Part shown: piece after piece, positions 47,357 through 54,051 of the stretch | Position numbering within the stretch: the first letter of the stretch is position 1 | Layout of the letters: every line of letters begins with the position of its first letter | Source: Pedobacter caeni | GTDB taxonomy: Bacteria; Bacteroidota; Bacteroidia; Sphingobacteriales; Sphingobacteriaceae | Length of the DNA: 64,000 bases | Direction: 5' to 3' | NCBI RefSeq assembly: GCF_900129215.1 | Contig: NZ_FQUQ01000002.1 | Location: 744,001 to 808,000, forward strand | Position numbers and translations under genes: made by a program | Notes under the pieces: generated by a model | Database searches by the model: none | Told to the model about the DNA's origin: nothing | What the model saw: only the letters and a program-made list of their open reading frames with translations

Positions 47357-47875
47357 ATGACTAAACTAAAACACCTTATATTAATGGTTTGCATAGCCGG
47401 ATGCTTTGCAGCTTGTTCAAAAGATAAACCGGATAGCCGTTGTTCTGGTGAAATTCCAAAATACGAAGTAACTGCTGCTGCAATGGAGCAGTTTAAACTG
47501 GACACTACAGCAATCCGTAAGTTTGTAACTGACAATAAGATTGCAGATGTGAAGAAAGATGAAAATGGGGTGTTTTATCAGATCCTGGCACCGGGTACTG
47601 GTAGCCATCATTTTACTGTAGCCTCAAACATTTCCATTGATTATGAGGGAAAACTGCTTAACGGGAATGTCTTCGATAGTTCAAAAGGAAGTTACGTTAC
47701 TTTTCAATTGTGTGAGCTGATTCCGGGCTGGAACATTGGTGTTCCAAAGATTCAAAAAGGAGGAAAAGTAAGACTCTTGATCCCTTCTTATTTTTGCTAT
47801 GGACCAAGAGCTGTTGGAACTGTACCTCCTAATGCTGTCCTTGATTTTACCATCAGCCTGAATAATGTAAACTAA
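47357..47875 (+). CDS. FKBP-type peptidyl-prolyl isomerase lipoprotein
   Basis: A 172-residue lipoprotein with lipobox IAGCFAAC (Cys about 19). A spacer (25-60) is followed by an FKBP domain: GVFYQILAPGTG, ISIDYEGKLLNGNVFDSS, FQLCELIPGWNIGVPKIQKGGKVRLLIPSYFCYG and VPPNAVLDFTISL. The prolyl-isomerase pocket residues Tyr, Phe-Asp, Trp and Tyr are present at expected places. It should assist folding of exported proteins. Its ATG lies just 5 nt after a TATATTTG -7-like box. Confidence 0.9.
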   Translation: MTKLKHLILMVCIAGCFAACSKDKPDSRCSGEIPKYEVTAAAMEQFKLDTTAIRKFVTDNKIADVKKDENGVFYQILAPGTGSHHFTVASNISIDYEGKLLNGNVFDSSKGSYVTFQLCELIPGWNIGVPKIQKGGKVRLLIPSYFCYGPRAVGTVPPNAVLDFTISLNNVN

Positions 47876-47902
47876 AGAAAAACTCAAATTCTAAAATAAA
47901 AG

Positions 47903-47929
47903 AGCGGACAATCATTGTCCGCTTTTTTT
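47903..47929 (+). terminator. Intrinsic terminator of the FKBP gene
   Basis: AGCGGACAA (47903-47911) and TTGTCCGCT (47915-47923) form a perfect 9-bp stem with a 3-nt loop, followed by TTTTTT. Located 28 nt after the stop codon on the plus strand. Confidence 0.9.
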
Positions 47930-48000
47930 ATAAATCATTTTTTTCTACGCCCAGGAGGGAATCTGCCCGACTGTTAGTTTATATCCATAAAACTAATCAA

Positions 48001-49278
48001 ATGAAAAAAATGTATTACCCGATCCTCATCGGATTCCTGTTGTCGGTTTTTCAACCGGTGTTCTCCTGTACCATTGTTTCCTGCTCCCTAAAAGGGGAGG
48101 TCTTCGCTGCTGCAAATGAAGACGAGTATGCGCCCTTCCAAAACATCTGGTTTATTCCCCCTGCTAAGGGAAGGTATGGTTCAGTTAATTTCGGTAGTGC
48201 GGACCTGATGGTACAATCCGGACTGAACGAGCATGGGTTGTTTTTTGATGCTACCGCGCAGTCAGGAATTGATCCCTCTAAGTATAACCTGAAAAAGATT
48301 TATCCTGGAGATATGTTCGTAGAGATTCTTGCAAAATGTAAAAATGTGAAAGAAGTACTCGAATTTTTCAAAAAGTACGATTACTCCAATGCCTCGCAGA
48401 TCCTCGTCGCAGATGCAGAGGGAAATTCGGTGGTGATCAATGCCGGGATCATCGTTAAAAAGACAAGCCATTTTCAGATCAATACGAATTTCAATATTGC
48501 TGATCAGCCAAGTCATAACTACATCTGTAAACGATATGACCTATCGGAAGAACTGTTGAGTAAGGCTACCGAAGTTTCCGTTCCATTGCTGAGGAAGGTA
48601 CTGGAGCGCAGCCACCAGGAGGGGAAACTGTCTACTCAATATTCTCAGATTATTGATTTGAAAAGAGGGATCATCCATGTTTACCTGTTTCATAATTTTG
48701 AAGAAGCTTATGTGATAGACCTGAAAAAGGAACTGCAAAAAGGGTACCGATTGGAAAAGTTGGCGGATCATTTTGCACCTTCTTATGCTTATGATAATTT
48801 CGCTCGCAGACATCCATTGTATAAAAAGGAGCAGATGATGGATGAGCTCAAAAATAAGGGTCTGGATATAACAGTGGGTAAATATCTTGACCTGTTAAAA
48901 GACTCAGCCAAAAAGGATAGCCTTCTTAAACCTGCTGTGTTAGAGGTTGCACTACAATTGATTAAAAATTCATGGAATCAGCATACGGTTGGTGGAACCT
49001 GGGAATACTGGTTTGCGCTCCCGGCCGGATATCAGATTCAACATTTTAAAGACAAGCATCTGGATGCCGCAGCTCAGCTTCTCCTGGCCTTGTCAAGACA
49101 GGAGCAGTTTGATGCAGCGATGAAAAAGTTCATCTATGAGATGTATGCTTATCTCCGTTTGCTGGATGGTGATGTTCCCAAAGCCAGGGAGTTTTATAAC
49201 AAAGCAGTCATCAATCCATCGGAAACGTACCCCATATCTTATAAGCGGGCCACTGAAATGTTAAAGAGAACAGAATAA
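48001..49278 (+). CDS. Exported N-terminal-nucleophile (Ntn) amidohydrolase, linear-amide/C45-like
   Basis: A 425-residue protein with a signal peptide (MKKMYYPILIGFLLSVFQPVFS) followed at once by CTIVSCSLKGEVFAAANEDEY. Cleavage after FS would expose Cys23 as N-terminal nucleophile, as in penicillin acylase V/bile-salt hydrolase-like and C45 enzymes. ANEDEY resembles the N-x-D motif of the family, and LMVQSGLNEHGLFFDATA is the usual next strand. The C-terminal 150 residues are helical and TPR-like (AQLLLALSRQEQFDAAMKKF), an extension beyond the core enzyme. Substrate (an amide or acyl-amino acid) is unknown. Confidence 0.78.
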   Translation: MKKMYYPILIGFLLSVFQPVFSCTIVSCSLKGEVFAAANEDEYAPFQNIWFIPPAKGRYGSVNFGSADLMVQSGLNEHGLFFDATAQSGIDPSKYNLKKIYPGDMFVEILAKCKNVKEVLEFFKKYDYSNASQILVADAEGNSVVINAGIIVKKTSHFQINTNFNIADQPSHNYICKRYDLSEELLSKATEVSVPLLRKVLERSHQEGKLSTQYSQIIDLKRGIIHVYLFHNFEEAYVIDLKKELQKGYRLEKLADHFAPSYAYDNFARRHPLYKKEQMMDELKNKGLDITVGKYLDLLKDSAKKDSLLKPAVLEVALQLIKNSWNQHTVGGTWEYWFALPAGYQIQHFKDKHLDAAAQLLLALSRQEQFDAAMKKFIYEMYAYLRLLDGDVPKAREFYNKAVINPSETYPISYKRATEMLKRTE

Positions 49279-49403
49279 TAAACATTTTTTTATATTTATT
49301 CCTGAATGTTGTTAATTATATCTAATTTTAAAGTTAATAAACATGCGTTACCCTTTATGAAAGGGCCGTATGAAGATAATTTGCGCTATTGAAAGATGTA
49401 ATT

Positions 49404-49877
49404 ATGCTCGAAACAACGCCTCAGTCACTAACCGAACATAAACCCCAAAGCATACGTAGTCTGTACGAAAGACATGGAGGTATGTTATTGGGTTATATTT
49501 TCGAAGTCGTAAAAGACCGGAAATTAGCTGAAGAATACCTGATTAAGATTTTTTGTGACCTCTCGGTTCAGCTTAACGATGTCAGCCATACCGATATCAG
49601 CGGTTGGCCTCAGCTACAGAAATTTACCAGGGAAAAACTGCTGTCCTCAGCAGAGCACTCTAAATTTGTGGGGCTTAACCCTGGCCTGAAAATGTCCGGC
49701 GCTCCTAACCATTACCTGGAACAATTAACTGAGGAGCAAAGACAGGTTTTTTGCGATGTTTATTATTATGGAAAAACCATTGCAGACATCTCCAAAACAC
49801 TAAATTTAACAGAGGATTTAACCCGGAAGGCTTTAAAAGAGGCTTTCGCTATAATGAGAAAAGGTAGTGAAAATTAA
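49404..49877 (+). CDS. ECF-type RNA polymerase sigma factor, atypical
   Basis: A 157-residue sigma-70-like protein starting at ATG 49404 (an upstream TTG was rejected). Region 2-like RSLYERHGGMLLGYIFEVVKDRKLAEEYLIKIFCDL and region 4-like LTEEQRQVFCDVYYYGKTIADISKTLNLTEDLTRKALKEAFAIMR are visible. The order sigma then anti-sigma (overlapping by 11 nt) and then GrpB supports the assignment. The region 2 matches are less regular than in standard ECFs. It should direct RNA polymerase to an unknown stress regulon. Confidence 0.75.
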   Translation: MLETTPQSLTEHKPQSIRSLYERHGGMLLGYIFEVVKDRKLAEEYLIKIFCDLSVQLNDVSHTDISGWPQLQKFTREKLLSSAEHSKFVGLNPGLKMSGAPNHYLEQLTEEQRQVFCDVYYYGKTIADISKTLNLTEDLTRKALKEAFAIMRKGSEN

Positions 49878-50364
49878 CGAATACATAGAAAGCGGAATAT
49901 TGGAAGCGTATGTATTAGGTTCTGCCTCTGAAGCGGAAGCCAATGAGCTGTTTAACCTAAAAGCCCAACATCCGCAAATTGAAGAGGCGCTCTTTAAGCT
50001 GGAGTCAGATCTGGAACGCATCGCAGAACATATGGCCATTGCACCTCCTCCCAATACCTGGGCTAAAATTGAAGGTGGAATTAATGAACTGGTTAAAACA
50101 CCTCAATTTGAATATTTAATAGGAGAGGAGCCTAAGGAAAGCAGCAGAGGCTCCAGGTCGCGTAAAAGTGAGCAGTTTATAGAGGTGGAAGCCGAATCCG
50201 GACACATGCGCATCCGTAAAATATGGAGATGGGTATTTGCTGCCGTCTTTATACTTGGAAAGATTTTCCTTGCCTTCGCGATTTATTATTACCTGGAAAA
50301 CCGCCATACTCAGGAAGAAATAGAAAAATTAAAGATTGAGCTGGAAAGTAAAAGATCCAGGTAA
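49867..50364 (+). CDS. Single-pass anti-sigma factor-like membrane protein
   Basis: A 165-residue protein starting at GTG, 11 nt before the sigma gene ends, so translation is probably coupled. The cytoplasmic N-terminus (KINEYIESGILEAYVLGSASEAEANELFNLKAQHPQIEEALFKLESDLERIAEHMAI) resembles the sigma-binding domain of RskA-type anti-sigmas. A linker, one TM helix (about 119-141, RWVFAAVFILGKIFLAFAIYYYL) and a short charged helix follow. The usual large periplasmic sensor domain is missing, so any signal must be sensed in another way. Confidence 0.75.
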   Translation: MKINEYIESGILEAYVLGSASEAEANELFNLKAQHPQIEEALFKLESDLERIAEHMAIAPPPNTWAKIEGGINELVKTPQFEYLIGEEPKESSRGSRSRKSEQFIEVEAESGHMRIRKIWRWVFAAVFILGKIFLAFAIYYYLENRHTQEEIEKLKIELESKRSR

Positions 50365-50366
50365 CA

Positions 50367-50969
50367 ATGAATGAGCTGAGCAAGAAGGCGATTGAAGTTG
50401 TTCCTTATTCAGAAAACTGGGCGGAAACTTTCCGTCAATTGGCACTCTTGTTTAAAGAAGATTTGAAAGACCTCATCCTGGGGGTAGAACATGTTGGGAG
50501 CACTTCGGTGCCCGGACTTGCCGCGAAACCGGTAATAGACCTGGACCTGATCATTCCTGATAAAAGCAGACTTGAAGAGATTAAAGTGATACTCGGAAAA
50601 AGGGGATACCTGCATGCAGGGGAAATGGGAATTCCGGGAAGGGAGGCTTTTAAGCGTTCTTCTGAATATACGCCTCTGGTTGCCGTTAACCGGGTATGGC
50701 CGGCACATCACCTGTATGTGTGCCTGAAAGATAGCATAAGTTTAGACAATCATTTGCTGTTCCGGGATTTTTTACGTGCAAATCAGGAAACTGCCGATGC
50801 ATATGCTCTGCTGAAAATAGCGCTTGCAAAGAAGTATCCCCATGATATAGACCGTTATGTAGATGGAAAAACAGATTTTATCATTGCTGTTCTCCAACAG
50901 GCAGGCTTTAATCAAACCCTGCTGAAGGACATTTCGGAACAAAATAAATTCGGGAAATCAAATAATTAG
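50367..50969 (+). CDS. GrpB family (UPF0157) nucleotidyltransferase-like protein
   Basis: A 200-residue cytoplasmic protein: VPYSENWAETFRQLALLFKEDLKDLILGVEHVGSTSVPGLAAKPVIDLDLIIPD contains the family signature (HVGSTSVPGLAAKP-x-IDL). GrpB proteins belong to the nucleotidyltransferase fold and are linked to CoA or RNA metabolism, but their reaction is not well defined. It begins 2 nt after the anti-sigma gene and is probably in the same operon; whether it shares the stress function is unknown. Confidence 0.85.
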   Translation: MNELSKKAIEVVPYSENWAETFRQLALLFKEDLKDLILGVEHVGSTSVPGLAAKPVIDLDLIIPDKSRLEEIKVILGKRGYLHAGEMGIPGREAFKRSSEYTPLVAVNRVWPAHHLYVCLKDSISLDNHLLFRDFLRANQETADAYALLKIALAKKYPHDIDRYVDGKTDFIIAVLQQAGFNQTLLKDISEQNKFGKSNN

Positions 50970-51049
50970 TGCTGTTAATGCGCTAACCTGTCCTATCTCC
51001 TTCCTTCTTTTGGAACATAGTTTTGTAGTACTGATAACTAAAACAAATT

Positions 51050-51496
51050 ATGAACCTAATTAAGAAAACTTCTGTACTTATGGTATGCCTCCTGATGGTG
51101 CTTGGCATTACATCCTGTAAAAAAGACAATGATAAAACGCCGGAACAGTCGTCCGCAACTCCCTCGGAAATTTTAGCCGGGGTTACCTGGAAATCTACTA
51201 CAGTTAAAGATCAGACAGGAAAAGATGTGACTGCTGCAAATGGTGGATACATGGGCATTGCGAAGTACAATGTAAACGGAGACTTTGAAATTAAAGGATT
51301 TGACGGGGTATTGAGAAGTTCAGGACAGTGGGCTTTGACGGCTGATGGTAAAAAAAGAATGCTGATCGGGACCACGGCTGCCGGTGCTTCTTTTTCAAGA
51401 GTGGTAGACATTCTGGTACTCACTAAAACGATGTTTACTTACCGCATTACCAATCCCCAGGGGGAAGTGGTAGATGTGGAGCATATTCCTAATTAA
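51050..51496 (+). CDS. Small DUF4822-like lipoprotein
   Basis: A 148-residue lipoprotein with lipobox LGITSC (Cys about 23) and a charged linker. The mature beta-rich domain shows a pattern like DUF4822: LAGVTWKSTTVKDQTGKDVTAANGGYMGIAKYNVNGDFEIKGFDGVLRSSGQWALTADGKKRMLIG (only its shape, not the name, is certain). It may be a lipocalin-like binding protein. Single gene with a TAGTTTTG -7-like box at 51018-51025 and a bidirectional hairpin downstream. Confidence 0.6.
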   Translation: MNLIKKTSVLMVCLLMVLGITSCKKDNDKTPEQSSATPSEILAGVTWKSTTVKDQTGKDVTAANGGYMGIAKYNVNGDFEIKGFDGVLRSSGQWALTADGKKRMLIGTTAAGASFSRVVDILVLTKTMFTYRITNPQGEVVDVEHIPN

Positions 51497-51506
51497 CGAT
51501 TTTTCC

Positions 51507-51546
51507 TTATTTCAGAAGAAGGGCGATTTCCCTTCCTCTGAAATAA
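51507..51546. terminator. Bidirectional hairpin terminator
   Basis: TTATTTCAGA (51507-51516) pairs with TCTGAAATAA (51537-51546), and inside it GAAGGG (51518-51523) with CCCTTC (51530-51535). It separates the convergent DUF4822-like lipoprotein and HAD phosphatase genes. Confidence 0.8.
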
Positions 51547-51557
51547 TGGTTTTTTAT

Positions 51558-52214
51558 CTAAAATAACGCTTTGATCTTGTCGTAAGACAGATCGTTATAA
51601 TTGTCGATGTACAAGTCGCATTTTGGAAGTTCTTCAATGGTATGAGAACTGAGCACACCCACTACCCGCATTCCGGCATTTAATGCTGCAGTGATTCCCG
51701 AAAAAGAATCCTCAAAAACAAGACATTGATCCGGGATTACGCCCAGGTTACGGGCAGAGCTCAGGTATACTTCAGGATCAGGCTTATGTTTTTTTACATC
51801 TTCGCTGGCTAAAATTGAGTCCAGTTTCTCACGAAGGTCAATTTTGCTCAGAATCAGGTCCAAATTTGCTAATGGGGCGGAGGTGGCTACCCCAAGTTTC
51901 ACCTGATGGGCTTCCAGCTCTGATATGAACTCAGGAAAACCGGAAATAGGGGTCACATGAGGCGCGTAGATTTTCCGGAATAAACCTTCTTTCTCCTCTT
52001 CCATTTGAAGTAGTTCTTCTCCCTGGACAGGGCGGTTGAAAAAGTGACTGAAAATATAGCTGTTACTTTTTCCAAACATATGCTGGGCAAACTCGGCCTC
52101 GGTTGGTGCAAGATTCCGAACGGAGAAAAAATCACGAAAAGCAAGGGAATGGTAGGGATTGGTATGGACGATTACGCCATCCATGTCAAAGATCACGGCA
52201 ATTTCTTTATTCAT
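51558..52214 (-). CDS. HAD-superfamily phosphatase (beta-phosphoglucomutase-like)
   Basis: A 218-residue HAD hydrolase of the beta-PGM/GPH type with an alpha-helical cap. Motif I VIFDMDGVIVHTNP (D-x-D, residues 8-21), motif II ATSAP, motif III KHKPDPEVY (Lys about 140) and motif IV CLVFEDSFSGITAA (E-D) are all present. It should act on a small phosphorylated sugar or a similar metabolite; several members of this subgroup are broad. Single gene, convergent with the lipoprotein gene. Confidence 0.87.
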   Translation of the reverse strand: MNKEIAVIFDMDGVIVHTNPYHSLAFRDFFSVRNLAPTEAEFAQHMFGKSNSYIFSHFFNRPVQGEELLQMEEEKEGLFRKIYAPHVTPISGFPEFISELEAHQVKLGVATSAPLANLDLILSKIDLREKLDSILASEDVKKHKPDPEVYLSSARNLGVIPDQCLVFEDSFSGITAALNAGMRVVGVLSSHTIEELPKCDLYIDNYNDLSYDKIKALF

Positions 52215-52381
52215 CCGGCAAAGTTAACATGATTTTTGAGGACGCTGTGTTTTTTGATCAATAAAGGTCCCCGCCCATATGATGAAATCTATAATATAGG
52301 TATGGTTAACCATAAACAGAATAGGGATTTAGGTGTCTTTCCCTATGTGTTCATGAAATATACAGCGGAACATTCCCGATT

Positions 52382-53221
52382 CTAAACAGGTCCTCCCGGA
52401 AGGTGCATTAGTTTATTTTTAAGCGCATGGTACTCTGTTTCTAAATGCCGAAAAGCTTTATCAGGATTTTTAAAACCCAGTTGTATTTGTTGCTTCTGTT
52501 CTAAATAATTGCCTGCAAGCTGATCAAACCTGGTTTTCAAAGCAATGTATTTTTCCTGAAGGTCTTTTTCTCTGGAATTTTTTACGGTCCCCTCCAGGCT
52601 GCCCAGATAAATACTGTCCGAAATCTGTTTCCCATCTGCTGATTTAAAGCAGGCATAGGCTACTATCGGCTCTTTTATCAGTTCTTCATTAATAGGAATA
52701 AACAGCTTGCCAGAGTCTCTTCTGGAAGCATTTAGCAAGGATTTCCCTCGTCTTCTCAGTGGATAGTACAACTGAATCATGAGGATATCATCAAGATCAT
52801 GCCCTCCTGTGTAGCTTTCCGGATTCCAGCTTAGGGTTAATCCGGTTTCTATTTTACTGATCTCGAACTCCCTGGCTCCAGGCAGTTCGCCATAGCTGAG
52901 TACAACTTTGCTGTAATCTACCCTGAGATTGGGATATTCTCCAGTCAGCGCTTGCTTTTTGTTGTAAGATACTGCGAGGTTATGTGCATTTTTTACAGTT
53001 CCGCGGGCTTCCAGTTCAAAACTGTTGGCGATGAACTCTTTCATCGGCCTCACCAGGTCCATAGTGACCTTCATTGCCTGATAATTGGCCAGTTGTTTTG
53101 TGCTGGGTTTCCCTTGTTTGCCGATTAGCCTGCAGACTGCCTGTCCGTTGAGCATATAAAATACCATGTTTCCGATTTTCCCGTTGGGATGGCCATAAGC
53201 GCTTTTTGATAAGATTGCCAT
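52382..53221 (-). CDS. DUF6266-family protein
   Basis: A 279-residue protein with the DUF6266 opening MAILSKSAYGHPNGKIGNMV and MLNGQAVCRLIGKQGKPSTKQLANYQAMKV. It is thought to be a phage-tail- or beta-rich surface-type protein because of fibronectin-like C-terminal patterns, but no function is established. The middle region has AREFEISKIETGLTLSWNPE and YYPLRRRGKSLLNASRRDSGKL; the last about 60 residues are a long charged helix (REKDLQEKYIALKTRFDQLAGNYLEQK). DUF6266 genes are abundant in Sphingobacteriaceae. Confidence 0.78.
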   Translation of the reverse strand: MAILSKSAYGHPNGKIGNMVFYMLNGQAVCRLIGKQGKPSTKQLANYQAMKVTMDLVRPMKEFIANSFELEARGTVKNAHNLAVSYNKKQALTGEYPNLRVDYSKVVLSYGELPGAREFEISKIETGLTLSWNPESYTGGHDLDDILMIQLYYPLRRRGKSLLNASRRDSGKLFIPINEELIKEPIVAYACFKSADGKQISDSIYLGSLEGTVKNSREKDLQEKYIALKTRFDQLAGNYLEQKQQIQLGFKNPDKAFRHLETEYHALKNKLMHLPGGPV

Positions 53222-53377
53222 AATTTTATAAGTTTATTGTTTAAAATAAATATAAGATTAATTTTTCGTTACATCAATGAACGTTTGGTGATAGTTTGGT
53301 GTATCTTGATGAATGGCCTGTAGACTCGCCGGGTAGTGTTTTTCTTTATGTGGAAATTAGTCTGAGTCTTACTGTAG

Positions 53378-53457
53378 TTATCATACAGTCTGGTGGGGTT
53401 GGAAGCCTGATGAGGCCCTAGCAACCCCCATTTAGCACCACTATAAGGTCTGGATAA
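53378..53457 (+). ncRNA. SAM-I riboswitch-like element, degenerate (first of two)
   Basis: An 80-nt plus-strand element closed by TTATC (53378-53382) and GATAA (53453-53457). It contains CTGGTGGGGTTGG, then CCTGATGAGGCCCTAGCAACC, matching the conserved TGAnnCCnnnGCAACC half of the SAM-I aptamer; TGGGG pairs with CCCCA. The 5' AGA kink-turn part is poorly kept (ATACAG). No start codon of a real gene follows before the second element, so it may be a duplicate, an inactive relic or the front half of a tandem switch. Confidence 0.55.
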
Positions 53458-53700
53458 GAAAAGGGAGTATAAGTACTGTTGTAGGACCTTGTTGAAACTG
53501 AGGTCCCAAAAAAAGAGCCTGGGTTTCCCTGGATCGTCTGAGTTGATTGCGCTGTTGTGGGCTTAGAAATGGAAATATGTGTGTTTAACCATATTATACT
53601 CAGTTTTTTGATATAAATATTAAAATAATTCGTTAATTCCTATGGGATTAGTAGGTTATTTGTATATTTGCTGTTGAAGATGCTTCTTTGGATCTTCCGA
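53458..53700 (+). promoter_or_regulatory. Spacer between the two riboswitch-like elements with a candidate promoter
   Basis: No gene larger than about 15 codons. GGACCT (about 53484) and AGGTCC (about 53501) could form a small stem before an A-run. A -7 box TATATTTG lies at 53663-53670, about 30 nt before the second aptamer, so the second element probably has its own start site. A -33 TTTG at the usual 19-bp distance is not present. Confidence 0.5.
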
Positions 53701-53807
53701 CTTATCCAGAAAGACTGAGGGAATGGCCCTGTGATGTCTTAGCAACCTCTACTTGTTTACCCGGTAAAAGGTGCTAATTCCAATTCGCGAATAGCGAATA
53801 AGATAAG
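53701..53807 (+). ncRNA. SAM-I (S-box) riboswitch upstream of the SusC/SusD operon
   Basis: P1 is CTTATC (53701-53706) with GATAAG (53802-53807). Inside are the AGA-containing J1/2 region CCAGAAAGACTGAGGG, GGGAATGGCCC, and TGTGATGTCTTAGCAACC. AAGAC and GTCTT pair as the outer P2 helix. This is a good match to the conserved core of SAM-binding S-box aptamers. In SAM-I switches SAM represses expression. Here the downstream gene is a poly-Cys leader then SusC/D, not a methionine synthesis gene. The expression platform (53808-53897) has a CTTCT-containing hairpin, but I cannot define a clean terminator. Confidence 0.85.
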
Positions 53808-53897
53808 CAGTACCACAGCTACACAGCTGCTGCTCATCAAGCCACCTCATCACTGAAAAGAAGGAAACCGGGCTTCTCAAACTTAAAACTTTAGTAT

Positions 53898-54008
53898 ATG
53901 AACCTACACTTACTTCATCCTCAAATTAGCTGTGCTAAATCTTTTTATCTTCAGATCATCAATCCTAATATGTGCGGGACAAAGCCCATGTGTTGCTGTA
54001 GCATCTAA
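53898..54008 (+). CDS. Poly-cysteine leader peptide (36 aa) before the SusC gene
   Basis: Small ORF beginning MNLHLLHPQISC and ending NPNMCGTKPMCCCSI. It lies 90 nt after the SAM riboswitch and 43 nt before the SusC ATG. Three consecutive Cys codons (TGT TGC TGT) occur 3 residues from the end, plus two more Cys, which would stall ribosomes when Cys-tRNA is short. The peptide at 59826 has the same design: LHP-x-x-S near the start and CCC near the stop. A regulatory leader peptide is inferred by analogy with amino-acid attenuators; it need not be a stable protein. Confidence 0.65.
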   Translation: MNLHLLHPQISCAKSFYLQIINPNMCGTKPMCCCSI

Positions 54009-54051
54009 CAGTACCAAAATCTAAATTTCTTACACTTAGTTAAAAACCAAT

